A stretch of 64,000 nt of DNA from Frischella perrara (lineage in GTDB: Bacteria > Pseudomonadota > Gammaproteobacteria > Enterobacterales > Orbaceae). The stretch covers positions 62,001 to 126,000 of the forward strand of contig NZ_CP009056.1 in the NCBI RefSeq assembly GCF_000807275.1, in the 5' to 3' direction. The notes under the pieces are model-generated. The model was given only the letters and a program-made list of their open reading frames with translations. It did no database searches and was not told the DNA's origin. This document shows positions 1-10,066 of the stretch, one piece after another (positions within the stretch are counted from its first letter, which is position 1; the number at the start of each line of letters is the position of its first letter). Made by a program: the position numbers and the translations under genes.

Positions 1-21
1 AATAAATAAAAATACAAAATA

Positions 22-39
22 ATCGCATAATTATTCATA
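22..39. promoter_or_regulatory. Candidate ARG box (ArgR operator) before argA
   Basis: The sequence fits the ArgR half-site pattern TGAAT-WWWW-ATTCA. The right half ATTCA (33-37) is perfect, the four central bases are A/T, and the left half CGCAT matches three of five. It lies just upstream of argA, which ArgR represses in E. coli. The window edge hides any second box of a tandem pair. Confidence 0.5.
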
Positions 40-51
40 TTGGTGATCGGG

Positions 52-1389
52 ATGAAAGAACGAACTACCGAACTTGTTAAAGGCTTAAGACACTCTGTTC
101 CATATATCAATTCCCACCATGGTAAAACGTTTGTTATTTTACTCACGGGTGCAACTTTAAAAAGTAATAATTATGCAAATATTATTAATGATATTGGTTT
201 ATTACATAGCTTAGGCATTAAATTAGTGATCGTTAATGGTGCTCGTAATCAAATAGATGAGGCACTTAAAAACCAAAATATCACCCCCAAATACCATAAG
301 TATACCCGTATTACTGATGCAAAAACACTGGATATAATTAAGCAAGTTACTGGATTATTACAACTTAATATTACAGGTAGCTTATCAATGTGTCTGAATA
401 ATACACCTTTACAAGGCGCACATATTAATGTGATCAGTGGTAATTTTGTTATTGCTCAACCATTAGGGGTTGATGATGGTGTTGATTATTGTCATACCGG
501 CAAGATTCGACGTATTAATAGTGAAGGAATTAATAATCAACTAAACGCGGGTTCAATTGTTTTGTTAGGACCTGTAGGTGTTTCAGTCACGGGTGAAAGC
601 TTCAATTTAGCCTCAGAAGATGTTGCAGCAGAAGTAGCAATTAAGCTAAAAGCGGATAAATTAATTAGTTTTTGTAGTGAACAAGGCGTATTGGATGAAT
701 CTGGTCAAGTGATCACCGATCTTTTCCCCGCAGATGCAGATTATTATGTCAATGATAAAGAACGTCAGGGTAAACATCTATCTAGCGATGCTCGTTTTTT
801 AAGAGCAGCTTCACGTGCCTGCCGTAATGGTGTACATCGATGTCATTTAGTGAGTTATTTGATTGATGGATCAATTCTACAAGAGATATTTTCTCGAGAT
901 GGTATTGGTACTCAAGTTGCAATGGAACACTCTGAAAATGCCCGTGATGCTAATATCAATGATATTGGTGGCATTCTAGAGTTAATTCGCCCACTTGAGG
1001 AACAGGGGATTTTAGTACGCCGTTCAAGAGAACAACTCGAAATGGAGATAGATAAGTTTACGATTATAGAAAGAGATAATATGACTATCGGCTGTGCAGC
1101 ACTCTATCCTTATTTCGAGGAAAGTATGGCGGAGATGGCTTGTGTAGCAATTCACCCTGATTACCGCAATTCTGCTCGTGGTGATATGTTGTTAGACATG
1201 CTAGTTGAAAAAGCTCAAAAAATGGGAATAGGGAAATTATTTGTTTTAACTACTCGTAGTATTCATTGGTTTAGAGAAAAAGGCTTTATTCCTGCTGAAG
1301 TTGACGATTTACCCATTAAAAAGAAACAACTTTATAATTATCAACGTAACTCAAAAATATTAATCATGACACTGAACAGTGAAGATTAG
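52..1389 (+). CDS. argA: N-acetylglutamate synthase ArgA
   Basis: Cytoplasmic enzyme that acetylates glutamate with acetyl-CoA, the first step of arginine synthesis. The N-terminal two thirds is an amino-acid-kinase-like fold that binds arginine for feedback inhibition ([20 protein letters not shown] near residue 45). The C-terminal third is a GNAT acetyltransferase domain ([20 protein letters not shown]). The ATG at 52 gives [11 protein letters not shown], which lines up with the E. coli start MVKERKTELVEG. An in-frame TTG at 40 and GTG at 43 would add four residues and have no better ribosome site. At 445 residues it is the usual length (E. coli 443). A candidate ARG box sits upstream, and the gene converges on lysS. 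Confidence 0.96.
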   Translation: MKERTTELVKGLRHSVPYINSHHGKTFVILLTGATLKSNNYANIINDIGLLHSLGIKLVIVNGARNQIDEALKNQNITPKYHKYTRITDAKTLDIIKQVTGLLQLNITGSLSMCLNNTPLQGAHINVISGNFVIAQPLGVDDGVDYCHTGKIRRINSEGINNQLNAGSIVLLGPVGVSVTGESFNLASEDVAAEVAIKLKADKLISFCSEQGVLDESGQVITDLFPADADYYVNDKERQGKHLSSDARFLRAASRACRNGVHRCHLVSYLIDGSILQEIFSRDGIGTQVAMEHSENARDANINDIGGILELIRPLEEQGILVRRSREQLEMEIDKFTIIERDNMTIGCAALYPYFEESMAEMACVAIHPDYRNSARGDMLLDMLVEKAQKMGIGKLFVLTTRSIHWFREKGFIPAEVDDLPIKKKQLYNYQRNSKILIMTLNSED

Positions 1390-1414
1390 CCGTTAACGTT
1401 ATTGTCAACGGCTA
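1387..1414. terminator. Hairpin between convergent argA and lysS
   Basis: Inverted repeat TAGCCGTT (1387-1394) / AACGGCTA (1407-1414) overlaps the argA stop codon and lies just past lysS on the other strand. No strong T-run follows on either side, so terminator strength is uncertain. Confidence 0.55.
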
Positions 1415-1423
1415 TAAAGGATA

Positions 1424-2944
1424 TTATTTAGTTGGACGCATTGCTGGGAATAAAATGACATCACGGATAGTATGGCTGTTAGTAAATAACATTACTGTAC
1501 GATCAATACCAATACCTAAACCAGCTGTAGGTGGTAAACCATGTTCCAAAGCGGTTACATAATCTTCATCAAAGAACATCGCTTCGTCATCACCGGCATC
1601 TTTTTGTTTAACCTGTTCTGCAAAGCGTTCAGCTTGATCTTCAGCATCATTAAGTTCTGAGAATCCATTACCGATTTCACGACCGCCAATGAAGAATTCA
1701 AAACGATCTGTGACGTCTGGATTAATATCGTTACGTCTTGCCAATGGTGATACTTCGGCTGGATATTCGGTAATAAATGTTGGTTGAATTAGATTAGATT
1801 CAGCAACTTCTTCAAAGATTTCTGTCACTACCCGACCGAGTCCCCAACCTTTTTCAACTTCAATGCCAACACTTTTCGCTATTTCGCAAGCTTTTACAAA
1901 GTCATCTAAATCGGCGCTGTTAGTTTCCGGTCGATAATGACAAATCGCTTCTCGCATTGTCATTTTGATAAACGGTTTACCGAAGTCGAAAGTATGTTCA
2001 CCATATTGCACAACCGGAGAGCCAGTGACCACAACAGCTAAACGACGGAATAGTTCTTCTGTCAGAGTGATCAGATCTTTATAGTCAGCATAAGCCATAT
2101 AAAGTTCCATCATTGTAAACTCTGGGTTATGACGAGGTGATACACCTTCATTACGGAAATTACGATTGATTTCATAAACACGTTCGAAACCGCCAACCAC
2201 TAAACGTTTTAAATAAAGTTCAGGAGCGATACGCAGATACATATCTAAATCAAGCGCATTATGATGAGTAATAAATGGTTTTGCTGATGCACCACCAGGA
2301 ATCACCTGCATCATTGGAGTTTCCACTTCCATGAAGTGTAATTCATTCATGAATTGGCGAATTTCAGCAACAATCTGCGAACGGGCTCTAAATGTGTTGC
2401 GTGATTCTTCATTAGTGATCAGATCTAAATAACGTTGACGATAGCGTGTTTCTTGATCAGCTAAACCATGGAATTTATCAGGAAGCGGTCGTAATGCTTT
2501 AGTTAGTAATCTAATTTCTTCGCAATGGATGGATAATTCACCGGTCTTAGTTTTGAATAAATAACCTTTGGCTGCAACAATATCACCTAAATCCCATTTT
2601 TTAAATTGTTCGTTGTAATACCCTTCCGGTAATTCGTCACGAGTAACATATAGTTGAATTTGACCACCTACATCCTGTAACGATACAAATGACGCTTTAC
2701 CCATAATACGACGCATCATCATACGTCCTGCAACGGCAACATAAGTTTTATTCTCAACGAGCTCTTCATTAGTCTTTTCACCATATTTTTGGTGGAGTTC
2801 GTTAGAAATTGCATCTCGGCGGAAATCATTTGGAAATGCAATACCGTTTTCACGAATTTGTACTAACTTTTCGCGACGTGTCGCTAATTCGTTATTTAAT
2901 TCTTCCATGCTATTGTTGATTTGATCTTGTTGCTGTATTGACAT
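1424..2944 (-). CDS. lysS: Lysine--tRNA ligase (class II)
   Basis: Charges tRNA-Lys with lysine in the cytoplasm. The N-terminal OB-fold anticodon-binding domain (about residues 60-150) is followed by the class II catalytic core. Motif 2 appears as [20 protein letters not shown] and motif 3 near the end as [18 protein letters not shown]. The 506-residue length is normal for bacterial LysS. It starts at an ATG with AAGGTAAC just upstream, 21 bases after prfB, so the two form the same prfB-lysS operon as in E. coli. Nothing is missing or unusual. Confidence 0.98.
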   Translation of the reverse strand: MSIQQQDQINNSMEELNNELATRREKLVQIRENGIAFPNDFRRDAISNELHQKYGEKTNEELVENKTYVAVAGRMMMRRIMGKASFVSLQDVGGQIQLYVTRDELPEGYYNEQFKKWDLGDIVAAKGYLFKTKTGELSIHCEEIRLLTKALRPLPDKFHGLADQETRYRQRYLDLITNEESRNTFRARSQIVAEIRQFMNELHFMEVETPMMQVIPGGASAKPFITHHNALDLDMYLRIAPELYLKRLVVGGFERVYEINRNFRNEGVSPRHNPEFTMMELYMAYADYKDLITLTEELFRRLAVVVTGSPVVQYGEHTFDFGKPFIKMTMREAICHYRPETNSADLDDFVKACEIAKSVGIEVEKGWGLGRVVTEIFEEVAESNLIQPTFITEYPAEVSPLARRNDINPDVTDRFEFFIGGREIGNGFSELNDAEDQAERFAEQVKQKDAGDDEAMFFDEDYVTALEHGLPPTAGLGIGIDRTVMLFTNSHTIRDVILFPAMRPTK

Positions 2945-2965
2945 GATTGTTACCTTATAAACTGT

Positions 2966-4064
2966 TTATAGTCCTGCTTTTAAACTCTCTTCAATGAATT
3001 GATCCAAATCGCCATCAAGAACGGCTTGTGTATTACGTGTTTCCACACCGGTGCGTAGATCCTTGATGCGTGAATCGTCAAGTACATAAGAACGAATCTG
3101 GCTACCCCAACCAATATCTGACTTATTATCTTCCATTTGTTGCCTTTCGGCATTTTTCTTTTGCATTTCTAATTCATACAATTTCGCTTTTAATTGCTTC
3201 ATTGCTTGATCTTTATTGCTGTGTTGTGAACGATTATTCTGACATTGGGTCACAATACCCGTAGGGATATGGGTAATACGAACGGCTGATTCTGTTCGGT
3301 TAACATGTTGGCCACCTGCTCCAGAAGCACGATAAACATCTATACGTAGATCAGCAGGATTAATGTCGATATCAATATTGTCATCGATCTCAGGGTAAAC
3401 AAAGACAGAAGCAAAAGAGGTATGTCTACGATTTCCAGAGTCAAAAGGACTTTTACGGACTAAACGATGCACTCCTGTTTCAGTTCTTAACCAGCCAAAA
3501 GCATAGTCCCCAGCAACACGAATAGTCGCTGATTTAATTCCAGCAACATCACCATCAGACACTTCCATTACTTCAGTCGAAAATCCTTTTGCTTCCGCCC
3601 ATCGTAAATACATACGCAAAAGCATTTCTGCCCAATCCTGCGCTTCTGTTCCACCAGAACCAGATTGAATATCCAAATAACAATCTGCACTATCATAATC
3701 CCCGGAAAACATACGGCGAAACTCCAACTTCGCTAGTTTGGTTTCAAGTTGATTTAATTCGTCAGTGGTTTCATTAAAAGTGTCAAGATCATCGGCTTCA
3801 ATGGCTAGTTCTAATAATCCTTCAACGTCATCAATACCTTGTGTTAAGGTATCAATAGTATTGATTATCTCTTCTAATGCAACTCGTTCTTTACCGAGCG
3901 ATTGTGCTTTTTCTGGATTAGCCCAAACGTCCGCCTGTTCGAGTTCGCCATTAACTTCTTCGAGACGTTCTTTCTTCGTTTCATAGTCAAAGATACCCCC
4001 GTATAACAGCGGTTCTTTCAGTAAGTTCTGTGATTTTATTCCTGACTGGATTTATTTCAAACAT
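2966..4064 (-). CDS. prfB: Peptide chain release factor 2 (RF2), programmed +1 frameshift
   Basis: RF2 releases finished peptides at UGA and UAA codons. The gene is in two frames. An ATG at 4064 reads 25 codons ([23 protein letters not shown]) to an in-frame TGA at 3989-3987. Translation then continues in the +1 frame from GAC at 3988 to the stop at 2966. The joined protein is 365 residues, as in E. coli. The stop-codon-reading motif SPF (in KSPFDSG) and the catalytic GGQ (in [10 protein letters not shown]) are both present. Where E. coli K-12 has the variant Thr246 this protein has Ala, as most bacteria do. An uninterrupted open frame covers only the C-terminal 253 residues, so a frame-naive annotation would look truncated. 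It is cotranscribed with lysS. Confidence 0.97.
3986..4000 (-). promoter_or_regulatory. RF2 autoregulatory frameshift site
   Basis: On the minus strand the sequence reads GGGGGTATCTTTGAC: a Shine-Dalgarno-like G-run, three bases, then slippery CTT followed by TGA C. This is the known RF2 arrangement. When RF2 is scarce, ribosomes pause at UGA and slip +1 on CUU. The frames on both sides match RF2 exactly. Confidence 0.95.
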
Positions 4065-4866
4065 GAGTTTTAAATTAAAAATCTGAAAATTGAGTGATAG
4101 CGCAACATTTTAACGGAATAATGCCTAAATAAGCAATAAAATTAAAGAACTTAATTTGGCAATCGGCAATTAAAATAAGAAAGCAAAGTCCATGATGTTT
4201 TGTTATTTTTAAGCGATTATATTAGTTTTTTATGAACACTAACCTATGATTGGTACTGAAAATTAATGTCCAATACTGAATCTATAATTTATGTTGTTAA
4301 AGACAGTTCTTCCATTCATCAAACAAATTATATCAGCAGTTGATAAATTATTAGTGATAAACCGTCTCAATGGTTACGGGCAGATATTTTTATCAAGACG
4401 CTTAAATTTAATCGTCATTACCATTTTGATATTAATTGCTATGTCGTTCATTGATTTAATGTTGATGATTTAGTGAAGATTAACATTTCAAGTTCAATGG
4501 TCTTGTATAACCCAATGAAATTTTACCGTGATATCCGCAGCGTTCAAGCTTGTTGAATATTTTTCGAGTAACAAAACCAGAATATTAAAACTCAATGGCT
4601 ATACCTACATTCTACATTGTTTAAAGTGATAATGGAGCAGCATGTAATTTAAACAATAGATAATAAAAGTTACTGACTCAAATGGTTACTGGTTTTTAGA
4701 TGTGTTTAATTAGAGTGAGAAATCATTAAAATACGACGATAAAAAAATCCATAATTAGTTTAAATAATTATGGATTTTAACGATATTAAGAACTAATTAA
4801 TGCGTTCTTTTTATTAAACAGCCATCATTCGAAGCGATTATTCGTACATTTAGTTAATAAAGAATG
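4065..4866. other. 802-bp intergenic gap between prfB and asnB
   Basis: No intact gene is visible. E. coli has recJ upstream of prfB; it is absent here. A plus-strand frame opening at ATG 4266 reads like protein for about 80 codons but is broken by several stops (two in tandem about 26 codons in). A 60-codon overlapping frame at 4291-4473 is strongly hydrophobic with no recognisable family. This may be a decayed gene, but I cannot name it. The left end must carry the prfB promoter; no convincing -35/-10 pair was found. The asnB terminator occupies 4741-4778. Confidence 0.5.
4741..4778 (-). terminator. Rho-independent terminator of asnB
   Basis: Perfect 14-bp stem, AAAATCCATAATTA (4744-4757) with TAATTATGGATTTT (4765-4778), around a 7-base loop. 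On the minus strand it ends in a seven-T run (4747-4741), about 90 bases past the asnB stop. Confidence 0.85.
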
Positions 4867-6540
4867 CTATTTTTTGTAAGCATCATTATGTACGCCAACC
4901 GCAGCACGACCTGATGGGTCATTAAGATTCTTGAAAGCCTCATCCCATTCAATTGCTTTAGCTGTAGAACATGCAACAGATGGACCACCGGGTACACATT
5001 CAGCAGCACTTGGTATAGGAAAGAGTTCATCGAAAATCTCTCTATACATATATGCTTCTTTAGTGGTTGGCGTATTGTATGGAAAACGGAATTTTGCGTT
5101 TTCTAGTTGCTGATCAGTGATTTTGCTTTCAGCAATTTCTTTCAATGTATCGATCCAACTATAACCAACTCCATCGGAAAATTGCTCTTTTTGGCGCCAC
5201 ACTACAGATGCAGGTAGATACGATTCAAAAGCTTCACGAACAATGTGTTTTTCCATTTTGCCATTGCTACCACACATTTTATCTTTAGGATTAATGCGCA
5301 TAGCGACATCTAAGAATTTCTTATCTAAGAATGGAACACGTGCTTCAACGCCCCAAGCAGCCATAGCTTTATTGGCTCGTGCACAATCATACATATGTAA
5401 TGCAGCTAATTTACGCACTGTTTCTTCATGGAATTCTTTAGCATTAGGAGCTTTATGGAAGTAAAGGTAACCACCGAATACTTCATCAGCACCTTCACCA
5501 GATAAAACCATTTTAATACCCATCGCTTTGATCTTTCTTGCCATTAGGTACATTGGCGTGGAAGCGCGAATAGTGGTTACATCATAAGTTTCAATAAAGT
5601 AAATAACATCACGAATTGCATCAATACCTTCTTGAATAGTAAAGTTAATTTCATGATGAACAGTACCTAAATGATCTGCAACAGATTGAGCTGCTTTAAG
5701 ATCAGGAGCACCTTTTAGACCCACTGCAAATGAATGTAACTGTGGCCACCAAGCTTCAGATTTTTCTTGATCTTCAACTCGACGAGCGGAGAATTTTTTG
5801 GTAATAGCTGATATTACGGAAGAGTCAAGTCCGCCTGATAATAATACCCCATAAGGTACATCAGACATAAGGTGACTTTTTACAGACTCTTCTAATGCTA
5901 TGCGTAATTCGTTAATATTGGTCTTATTGTCTTTGACATTATCGTAATCCATCCAATCACGTTGATAGTAGGATTTAATTTCACCTTCAGTACTGGATAA
6001 ATAGCAACCCGGTGGAAATGCATTGATTGTTTTACAAATTGGCACTAATGCCTTCATTTCAGAAGCAACATAAAATGTGCCATGTTCATCATGACCTGTA
6101 TACATTGGGATAATACCAATGTGATCACGACCTATAAAATAGCTATCATTGTTAATATCATACAGAACAAAGGCAAACATCCCTTGTAATTCATCAAGAC
6201 CATGAATCCCTTTTTCTTGATATATAGCTAAAATAACTTCACAGTCTGATCCTGTTTGAAACTCATAACGATCTTTGTACTTATTTCGAAGCTCTTGATG
6301 ATTATAAATTTCGCCATTCACAGCTAACACTAAGGTTTTATCTTTATTGTAAAGTGGTTGAGCTCCGGTATTTACGTCAACAATTGATAGACGTTCATGA
6401 GCAAGGATAGCTTTATCAGAGGCAAAAATACCAGACCAATCCGGACCACGATGTCGCATTAAACTTGATAGTTCTAATGCTTTCGTTCGTAGTGTTTGTG
6501 GATCTGATTTAATATCAAGGATACCAAGAATCGAACACAT
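4867..6540 (-). CDS. asnB: Asparagine synthase B (glutamine-hydrolysing)
   Basis: Makes asparagine from aspartate, ATP and glutamine. The protein begins MCSILG, so Cys2 becomes the N-terminal nucleophile of the class II glutamine amidotransferase domain (about residues 2-190). That domain also carries RHRGPDWSG and the NGEIYNH segment. The synthetase domain follows, with the ATP-binding LLSGGLDSSVISA loop near residue 235 and VLSGEGADEVFGGY. At 557 residues it matches E. coli AsnB (554). The ATG at 6540 is preceded by GGAGAAACTCA. It is monocistronic, with long gaps on both sides and a strong terminator at 4741-4778. Confidence 0.97.
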   Translation of the reverse strand: MCSILGILDIKSDPQTLRTKALELSSLMRHRGPDWSGIFASDKAILAHERLSIVDVNTGAQPLYNKDKTLVLAVNGEIYNHQELRNKYKDRYEFQTGSDCEVILAIYQEKGIHGLDELQGMFAFVLYDINNDSYFIGRDHIGIIPMYTGHDEHGTFYVASEMKALVPICKTINAFPPGCYLSSTEGEIKSYYQRDWMDYDNVKDNKTNINELRIALEESVKSHLMSDVPYGVLLSGGLDSSVISAITKKFSARRVEDQEKSEAWWPQLHSFAVGLKGAPDLKAAQSVADHLGTVHHEINFTIQEGIDAIRDVIYFIETYDVTTIRASTPMYLMARKIKAMGIKMVLSGEGADEVFGGYLYFHKAPNAKEFHEETVRKLAALHMYDCARANKAMAAWGVEARVPFLDKKFLDVAMRINPKDKMCGSNGKMEKHIVREAFESYLPASVVWRQKEQFSDGVGYSWIDTLKEIAESKITDQQLENAKFRFPYNTPTTKEAYMYREIFDELFPIPSAAECVPGGPSVACSTAKAIEWDEAFKNLNDPSGRAAVGVHNDAYKK

Positions 6541-7085
6541 TGAGTTTCTCCATTAAGTCTTGCCAAATAGGCAAATTAAAATCTTATAATAAATATTGAG
6601 TTACAATCTTCAAAATAGTAATAATTGTAACTATTTTTTTAGACTAGCTAATGTTAGAAATAAACAACTAGGCGTTTGTTTATTTCGTTATTTAATCACT
6701 ACTAAATTAATCTTCTAAACTATTTATAGTCGAAGATGAATCACAATTTAGTTTTGCAAATAACATGCCAAAACGGTTAAAGACTATAAATTGTTATGTA
6801 ATATAACGATATTAAAATATGAGATCTTTACCACAAAAACAAGATAAAAACATCAATTTAACTGATTTGTTGCTAAAAAAAGTAACACATCATACCTTAA
6901 GTAAAGGGATAAATCATAAAATATTTATTATATTCAACGAATTAATTAAAGTTCATTAAGGCGATAATAATTTAAGGCTTATCAATATATGATGAATGGT
7001 AGCAGCAGTTTTAATATGTTATGGTAAGTTGATTCGCACCATATTGGTGCGAATACTTTATTAAATGCTCAGTATATGACGAATA
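6541..7085. other. 545-bp intergenic gap between asnB and gltX with inverted repeats
   Basis: No coding frame is supported. It should hold the asnB promoter. It contains a perfect 11-bp inverted repeat, GAAATAAACAA (6657-6667) / TTGTTTATTTC (6676-6686), with an 8-base loop. A second 10-bp inverted repeat, ATTTATAGTC (6722-6731) / GACTATAAAT (6782-6791), has a 50-base spacer. The gltX hairpin lies at 7032-7054. No known sRNA or riboswitch family was recognised. Confidence 0.5.
7032..7054 (-). terminator. Hairpin downstream of gltX
   Basis: Perfect 10-bp stem ATTCGCACCA / TGGTGCGAAT around a TAT loop, about 30 bases past the gltX stop. No clear T-run follows on the minus strand, so it may act as an mRNA 3' end stabiliser or a weak terminator. 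Confidence 0.55.
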
Positions 7086-8510
7086 TTATTGCTCGGCTCT
7101 GTTTGCAATATAAGCTAATGCTTTGTCAATTCGAGCTAAAGTACGTTGTTTACCAACAGCAAAAATGGTTGCATCTACAGAAGGGGATTGACCCATACCC
7201 GTAACGGCAACCCGCAATGGCATACCAACTTTTCCCATACCAACATTTAGTTCATCTGCGGTTGCTTGAATAGTTTGATGAATTTTTTCTATTTCCCAAT
7301 CGAAATCAGCAATCGCTTGTAGTTTAGTTTTCGCAAGTTCTAATGGCTCTTTAGCAACAAGGCGTAGATGCTTTTTCGCTGCATCGGCATCAAAATCAGA
7401 GAAATCTTGATAACAGTAAGCACATGACTGAGCCATTTCTTTTAAGGTTTTAGATCGCTCACCAAATAATTTGATAATAGTAATGAGATCCGGACCTTGA
7501 GTTAAATCATAACCTTGTTGATTCATATGCCAAACTAAATGCTGTGCAACATAATCAGCATCTAAATGGTTAATATAATGGTGATTTAACCATAATAACT
7601 TTTCAGTATTAAAGGCGCTAGCAGAACGACTCACCGCATCAAGAGTGAAATATTCGATCATCTCTGGAACACTGAAAATTTCTTGATCACCATGCGACCA
7701 ACCTAAGCGAACGAGATAATTGAGAAGAGCTTCAGGTAAATAACCATCATCACGATACTGCATAACGCTTACTGCACCGTGGCGTTTAGATAGTTTTTGT
7801 CCATCATCACCTAAAATCATTGATACATGACCATATTGTGGTAATGGGGCACCGAGTGCTTTTAGTATATTGATTTGACGAGGTGTATTATTGATATGGT
7901 CTTCACCACGAATAACATGAGTGATTTCCATATCCCAATCATCAACAACAACACAAAAATTATAAGTTGGTGATCCATCAGTACGGCGGATAATGAGATC
8001 ATCAAGTTCCTTATTCGCAATCTCGATAGGACCGCGAATAAGATCATTAAATATCACAACGCCATCTATAGGATTAGCGAAACGGACAACATGAGGTTCG
8101 TCTACAGAGTGTGTTTTTTGAACACTTTTACAGCGACAATGTCCATCATAACGTGCTTTTTCTCCACGCGCCATTTGCTCTTCGCGTAGCTTCTCTAAAC
8201 GTTCTTTTGAACAATAACAACGATATGCCGTACCATTTTCTATCATTTCATCAATGACTTTATTGTAACGGTCAAAGCGTTTAGTTTGGTAAAATGGACC
8301 TTCATCCCATGATAGTTGTAACCAGTTCATACCTTCCATTATCGCTTCAATGGCTTCTGGTGTTGACCGTTCTAAATCAGTATCTTCAATACGTAATACA
8401 AACGTACCATTAGCATGACGAGAATAAAGCCAAGAATAGAGTGCAGTACGTGCACCACCAACATGTAAATAGCCAGTAGGACTAGGGGCAAAACGAGTTT
8501 TTACTTTCAT
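7086..8510 (-). CDS. gltX: Glutamate--tRNA ligase
   Basis: Class I synthetase charging tRNA-Glu in the cytoplasm. The HIGH-type signature appears as [16 protein letters not shown] at residues 9-24 and the KMSKS-type loop as [11 protein letters not shown] near residue 240. Between them a zinc-binding segment holds paired cysteines (CYCSKERL.. and GHCRC, residues about 98-127), as in E. coli GltX. The C-terminal half is the helical anticodon-binding domain. The length of 474 residues is standard (E. coli 471). It stands alone in its transcript. Confidence 0.97.
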   Translation of the reverse strand: MKVKTRFAPSPTGYLHVGGARTALYSWLYSRHANGTFVLRIEDTDLERSTPEAIEAIMEGMNWLQLSWDEGPFYQTKRFDRYNKVIDEMIENGTAYRCYCSKERLEKLREEQMARGEKARYDGHCRCKSVQKTHSVDEPHVVRFANPIDGVVIFNDLIRGPIEIANKELDDLIIRRTDGSPTYNFCVVVDDWDMEITHVIRGEDHINNTPRQINILKALGAPLPQYGHVSMILGDDGQKLSKRHGAVSVMQYRDDGYLPEALLNYLVRLGWSHGDQEIFSVPEMIEYFTLDAVSRSASAFNTEKLLWLNHHYINHLDADYVAQHLVWHMNQQGYDLTQGPDLITIIKLFGERSKTLKEMAQSCAYCYQDFSDFDADAAKKHLRLVAKEPLELAKTKLQAIADFDWEIEKIHQTIQATADELNVGMGKVGMPLRVAVTGMGQSPSVDATIFAVGKQRTLARIDKALAYIANRAEQ

Positions 8511-8575
8511 GAAAATAATTCCTGCTACGATAAGCGATAGCTGGCTATTTTATCATGATCAAGCGATTGAGCAAT

Positions 8576-8604
8576 AAAAGACGGTAAAGAAAATCTTCCG
8601 TCTT
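8576..8604 (-). terminator. Terminator of the small GNAT gene
   Basis: Stem AAGACGG (8578-8584) / CCGTCTT (8598-8604). Read on the minus strand the hairpin runs into TTTTATT, 25 bases after the stop at 8630. Confidence 0.7.
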
Positions 8605-8629
8605 AGATATGTATTATTTGATATAGAAA

Positions 8630-8905
8630 TTATGCTTTGATGGATTGAAGTTGATTATCTCGTTCAAATTTCCTTACAGCATATGAACAAACTGGAATCA
8701 CTTTACGATGTTGCTTGCGCATTTCTTCGATCACTAAATCGAACAAACGATCAGCAATTCCTTGCCCACGATAATTGACATTAACGAAAGTATGATCAAT
8801 TGAAGCTTTATCATTACCTATTAGAGTATACGTAATTTCGGCGATATCCTCACCACCATCAGGATTGGGTACATAGAAACGATTATCACCAGCTAAAAAT
8901 TGCAT
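8630..8905 (-). CDS. Small GNAT-family acetyltransferase, YjdJ-like
   Basis: A 91-residue single-domain protein of the short acetyltransferase group that includes E. coli YjdJ (90 residues). The acetyl-CoA-binding loop is visible as NYRGQGIADRLF (about residues 44-55), followed by IEEMRKQHRKVIPVCSYAV, which matches the YjdJ ending KVIPLCPFA. The N-terminal strand (DNRFYVPNPDGGEDIAEI) also aligns. The substrate of this family is not established, so no specific function is assigned. It is monocistronic, downstream of pfkA in the same direction, with hairpin terminators on both sides. Confidence 0.85.
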   Translation of the reverse strand: MQFLAGDNRFYVPNPDGGEDIAEITYTLIGNDKASIDHTFVNVNYRGQGIADRLFDLVIEEMRKQHRKVIPVCSYAVRKFERDNQLQSIKA

Positions 8906-8945
8906 ATATTTTCTCCTTCATTGACTAGAGTTAAATACTAAAACA

Positions 8946-8972
8946 TAAAAGTGGATAGAAAACCATCCACTC
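8946..8972 (-). terminator. Terminator downstream of pfkA
   Basis: Stem AGTGGAT (8950-8956) / ATCCACT (8965-8971). On the minus strand the second arm is followed by TTTATG. It sits 55 bases beyond the pfkA stop and before the small GNAT gene. Confidence 0.7.
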
Positions 8973-9026
8973 TTATCAAATATAATGAAGTAACAATCTC
9001 TGGGCTAGTTTGTATACAGAGTAGTT

Positions 9027-9989
9027 TTAAAACAAACGTTTAGCTGTATTAAACAAATCCATATCAAATGGACGCTTCATATTGTTAATGGCATCAATAA
9101 TATCGTGGTGTGCAAGTTTACCATTTTGGATTCCTATACAACGACCACCATGACCTTGTAAAAGAAGTTCTACGGCATACGCGCCCATACGAGATCCTAA
9201 AATACGATCGTAAGGAACAGGAGAACCACCACGTTGAACATGACCCAGTACTGTTGCACGTGTTTCATGACCAACTGCATCTTGAATATCTTTGGCGAGT
9301 TGATTCACATCTAACATAAGTTCAGTAACAGCAACAATAGCGTGTTTTTTCCCTTTATCAAAGCCGAGTTTAATCTCTTGAATGAGATCTTCTTTAGTAC
9401 ATGTGATTTCAGGGATAATCATAAATTCACAACCACCGGCAACCGCTGCATTTAAGGTTAGATCACCACAGCCACGACCCATGATTTCAATCACTGAAAT
9501 ACGGTGATGTGATGAGCAAGTATCTCGTAAGCGGTCAATTGCTTCAACAGCAGTTTGAAGTGCGGTAAAGTAACCGATTGTGTAGTCAGTACCACGAATA
9601 TCATTATCAATCGTGCCTGGTAAACCAATACAAGGAAATCCCTCTTCGGTTAAGCGCATTGCTCCCATATAAGAACCATCACCACCAATGACGACTAATG
9701 CATCAATACCATTTTTTCTTAGGTTTTCAATAGCAACTTTGCGCGTTTCTTTTTCTTTAAATTCAGGGAAACGTGCTGAGCCTAAGAAAGTACCCCCACG
9801 GGTGATGACATCTGACACACTATGGCGTTCAAGTTTCCTAATGCGGTTTTCATATAAACCGAGGTAACCATCTTCAATACCATACACTTCCAATCCTTCG
9901 GTTAAGGCTGTTCGGACAACACCTCGAATTGCTGCGTTCATTCCAGGAGCATCGCCACCACTAGTTAGTACACCTATTTTTTTTATCAT
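9027..9989 (-). CDS. pfkA: ATP-dependent 6-phosphofructokinase I
   Basis: Phosphorylates fructose 6-phosphate to fructose 1,6-bisphosphate, the committed step of glycolysis. The ATP-binding start [18 protein letters not shown] (residues 6-23), GGDGSYMGA near residue 103 and the catalytic [10 protein letters not shown] motif holding the proton-abstracting Asp are all present. The Arg/Met substrate segment [11 protein letters not shown] is also intact. The length, 320 residues, equals E. coli PfkA. It lies downstream of fieF on the same strand, the same pairing as in E. coli, but a 77-base gap and its own AAGG ribosome site suggest it can be transcribed independently. Confidence 0.97.
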   Translation of the reverse strand: MIKKIGVLTSGGDAPGMNAAIRGVVRTALTEGLEVYGIEDGYLGLYENRIRKLERHSVSDVITRGGTFLGSARFPEFKEKETRKVAIENLRKNGIDALVVIGGDGSYMGAMRLTEEGFPCIGLPGTIDNDIRGTDYTIGYFTALQTAVEAIDRLRDTCSSHHRISVIEIMGRGCGDLTLNAAVAGGCEFMIIPEITCTKEDLIQEIKLGFDKGKKHAIVAVTELMLDVNQLAKDIQDAVGHETRATVLGHVQRGGSPVPYDRILGSRMGAYAVELLLQGHGGRCIGIQNGKLAHHDIIDAINNMKRPFDMDLFNTAKRLF

Positions 9990-10066
9990 ATTAAAGTACC
10001 TTCAATTATTTGACTGAGTTTATTATAAAAGTATAAGCACGCACTAACAATAGAAATCAATGCTGG

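Noticed and set aside
4291-4473. 60-codon hydrophobic frame as a small membrane protein
   Set aside because: It has no ribosome site and no recognisable family, and overlaps a possible decayed frame; not supported as a gene.
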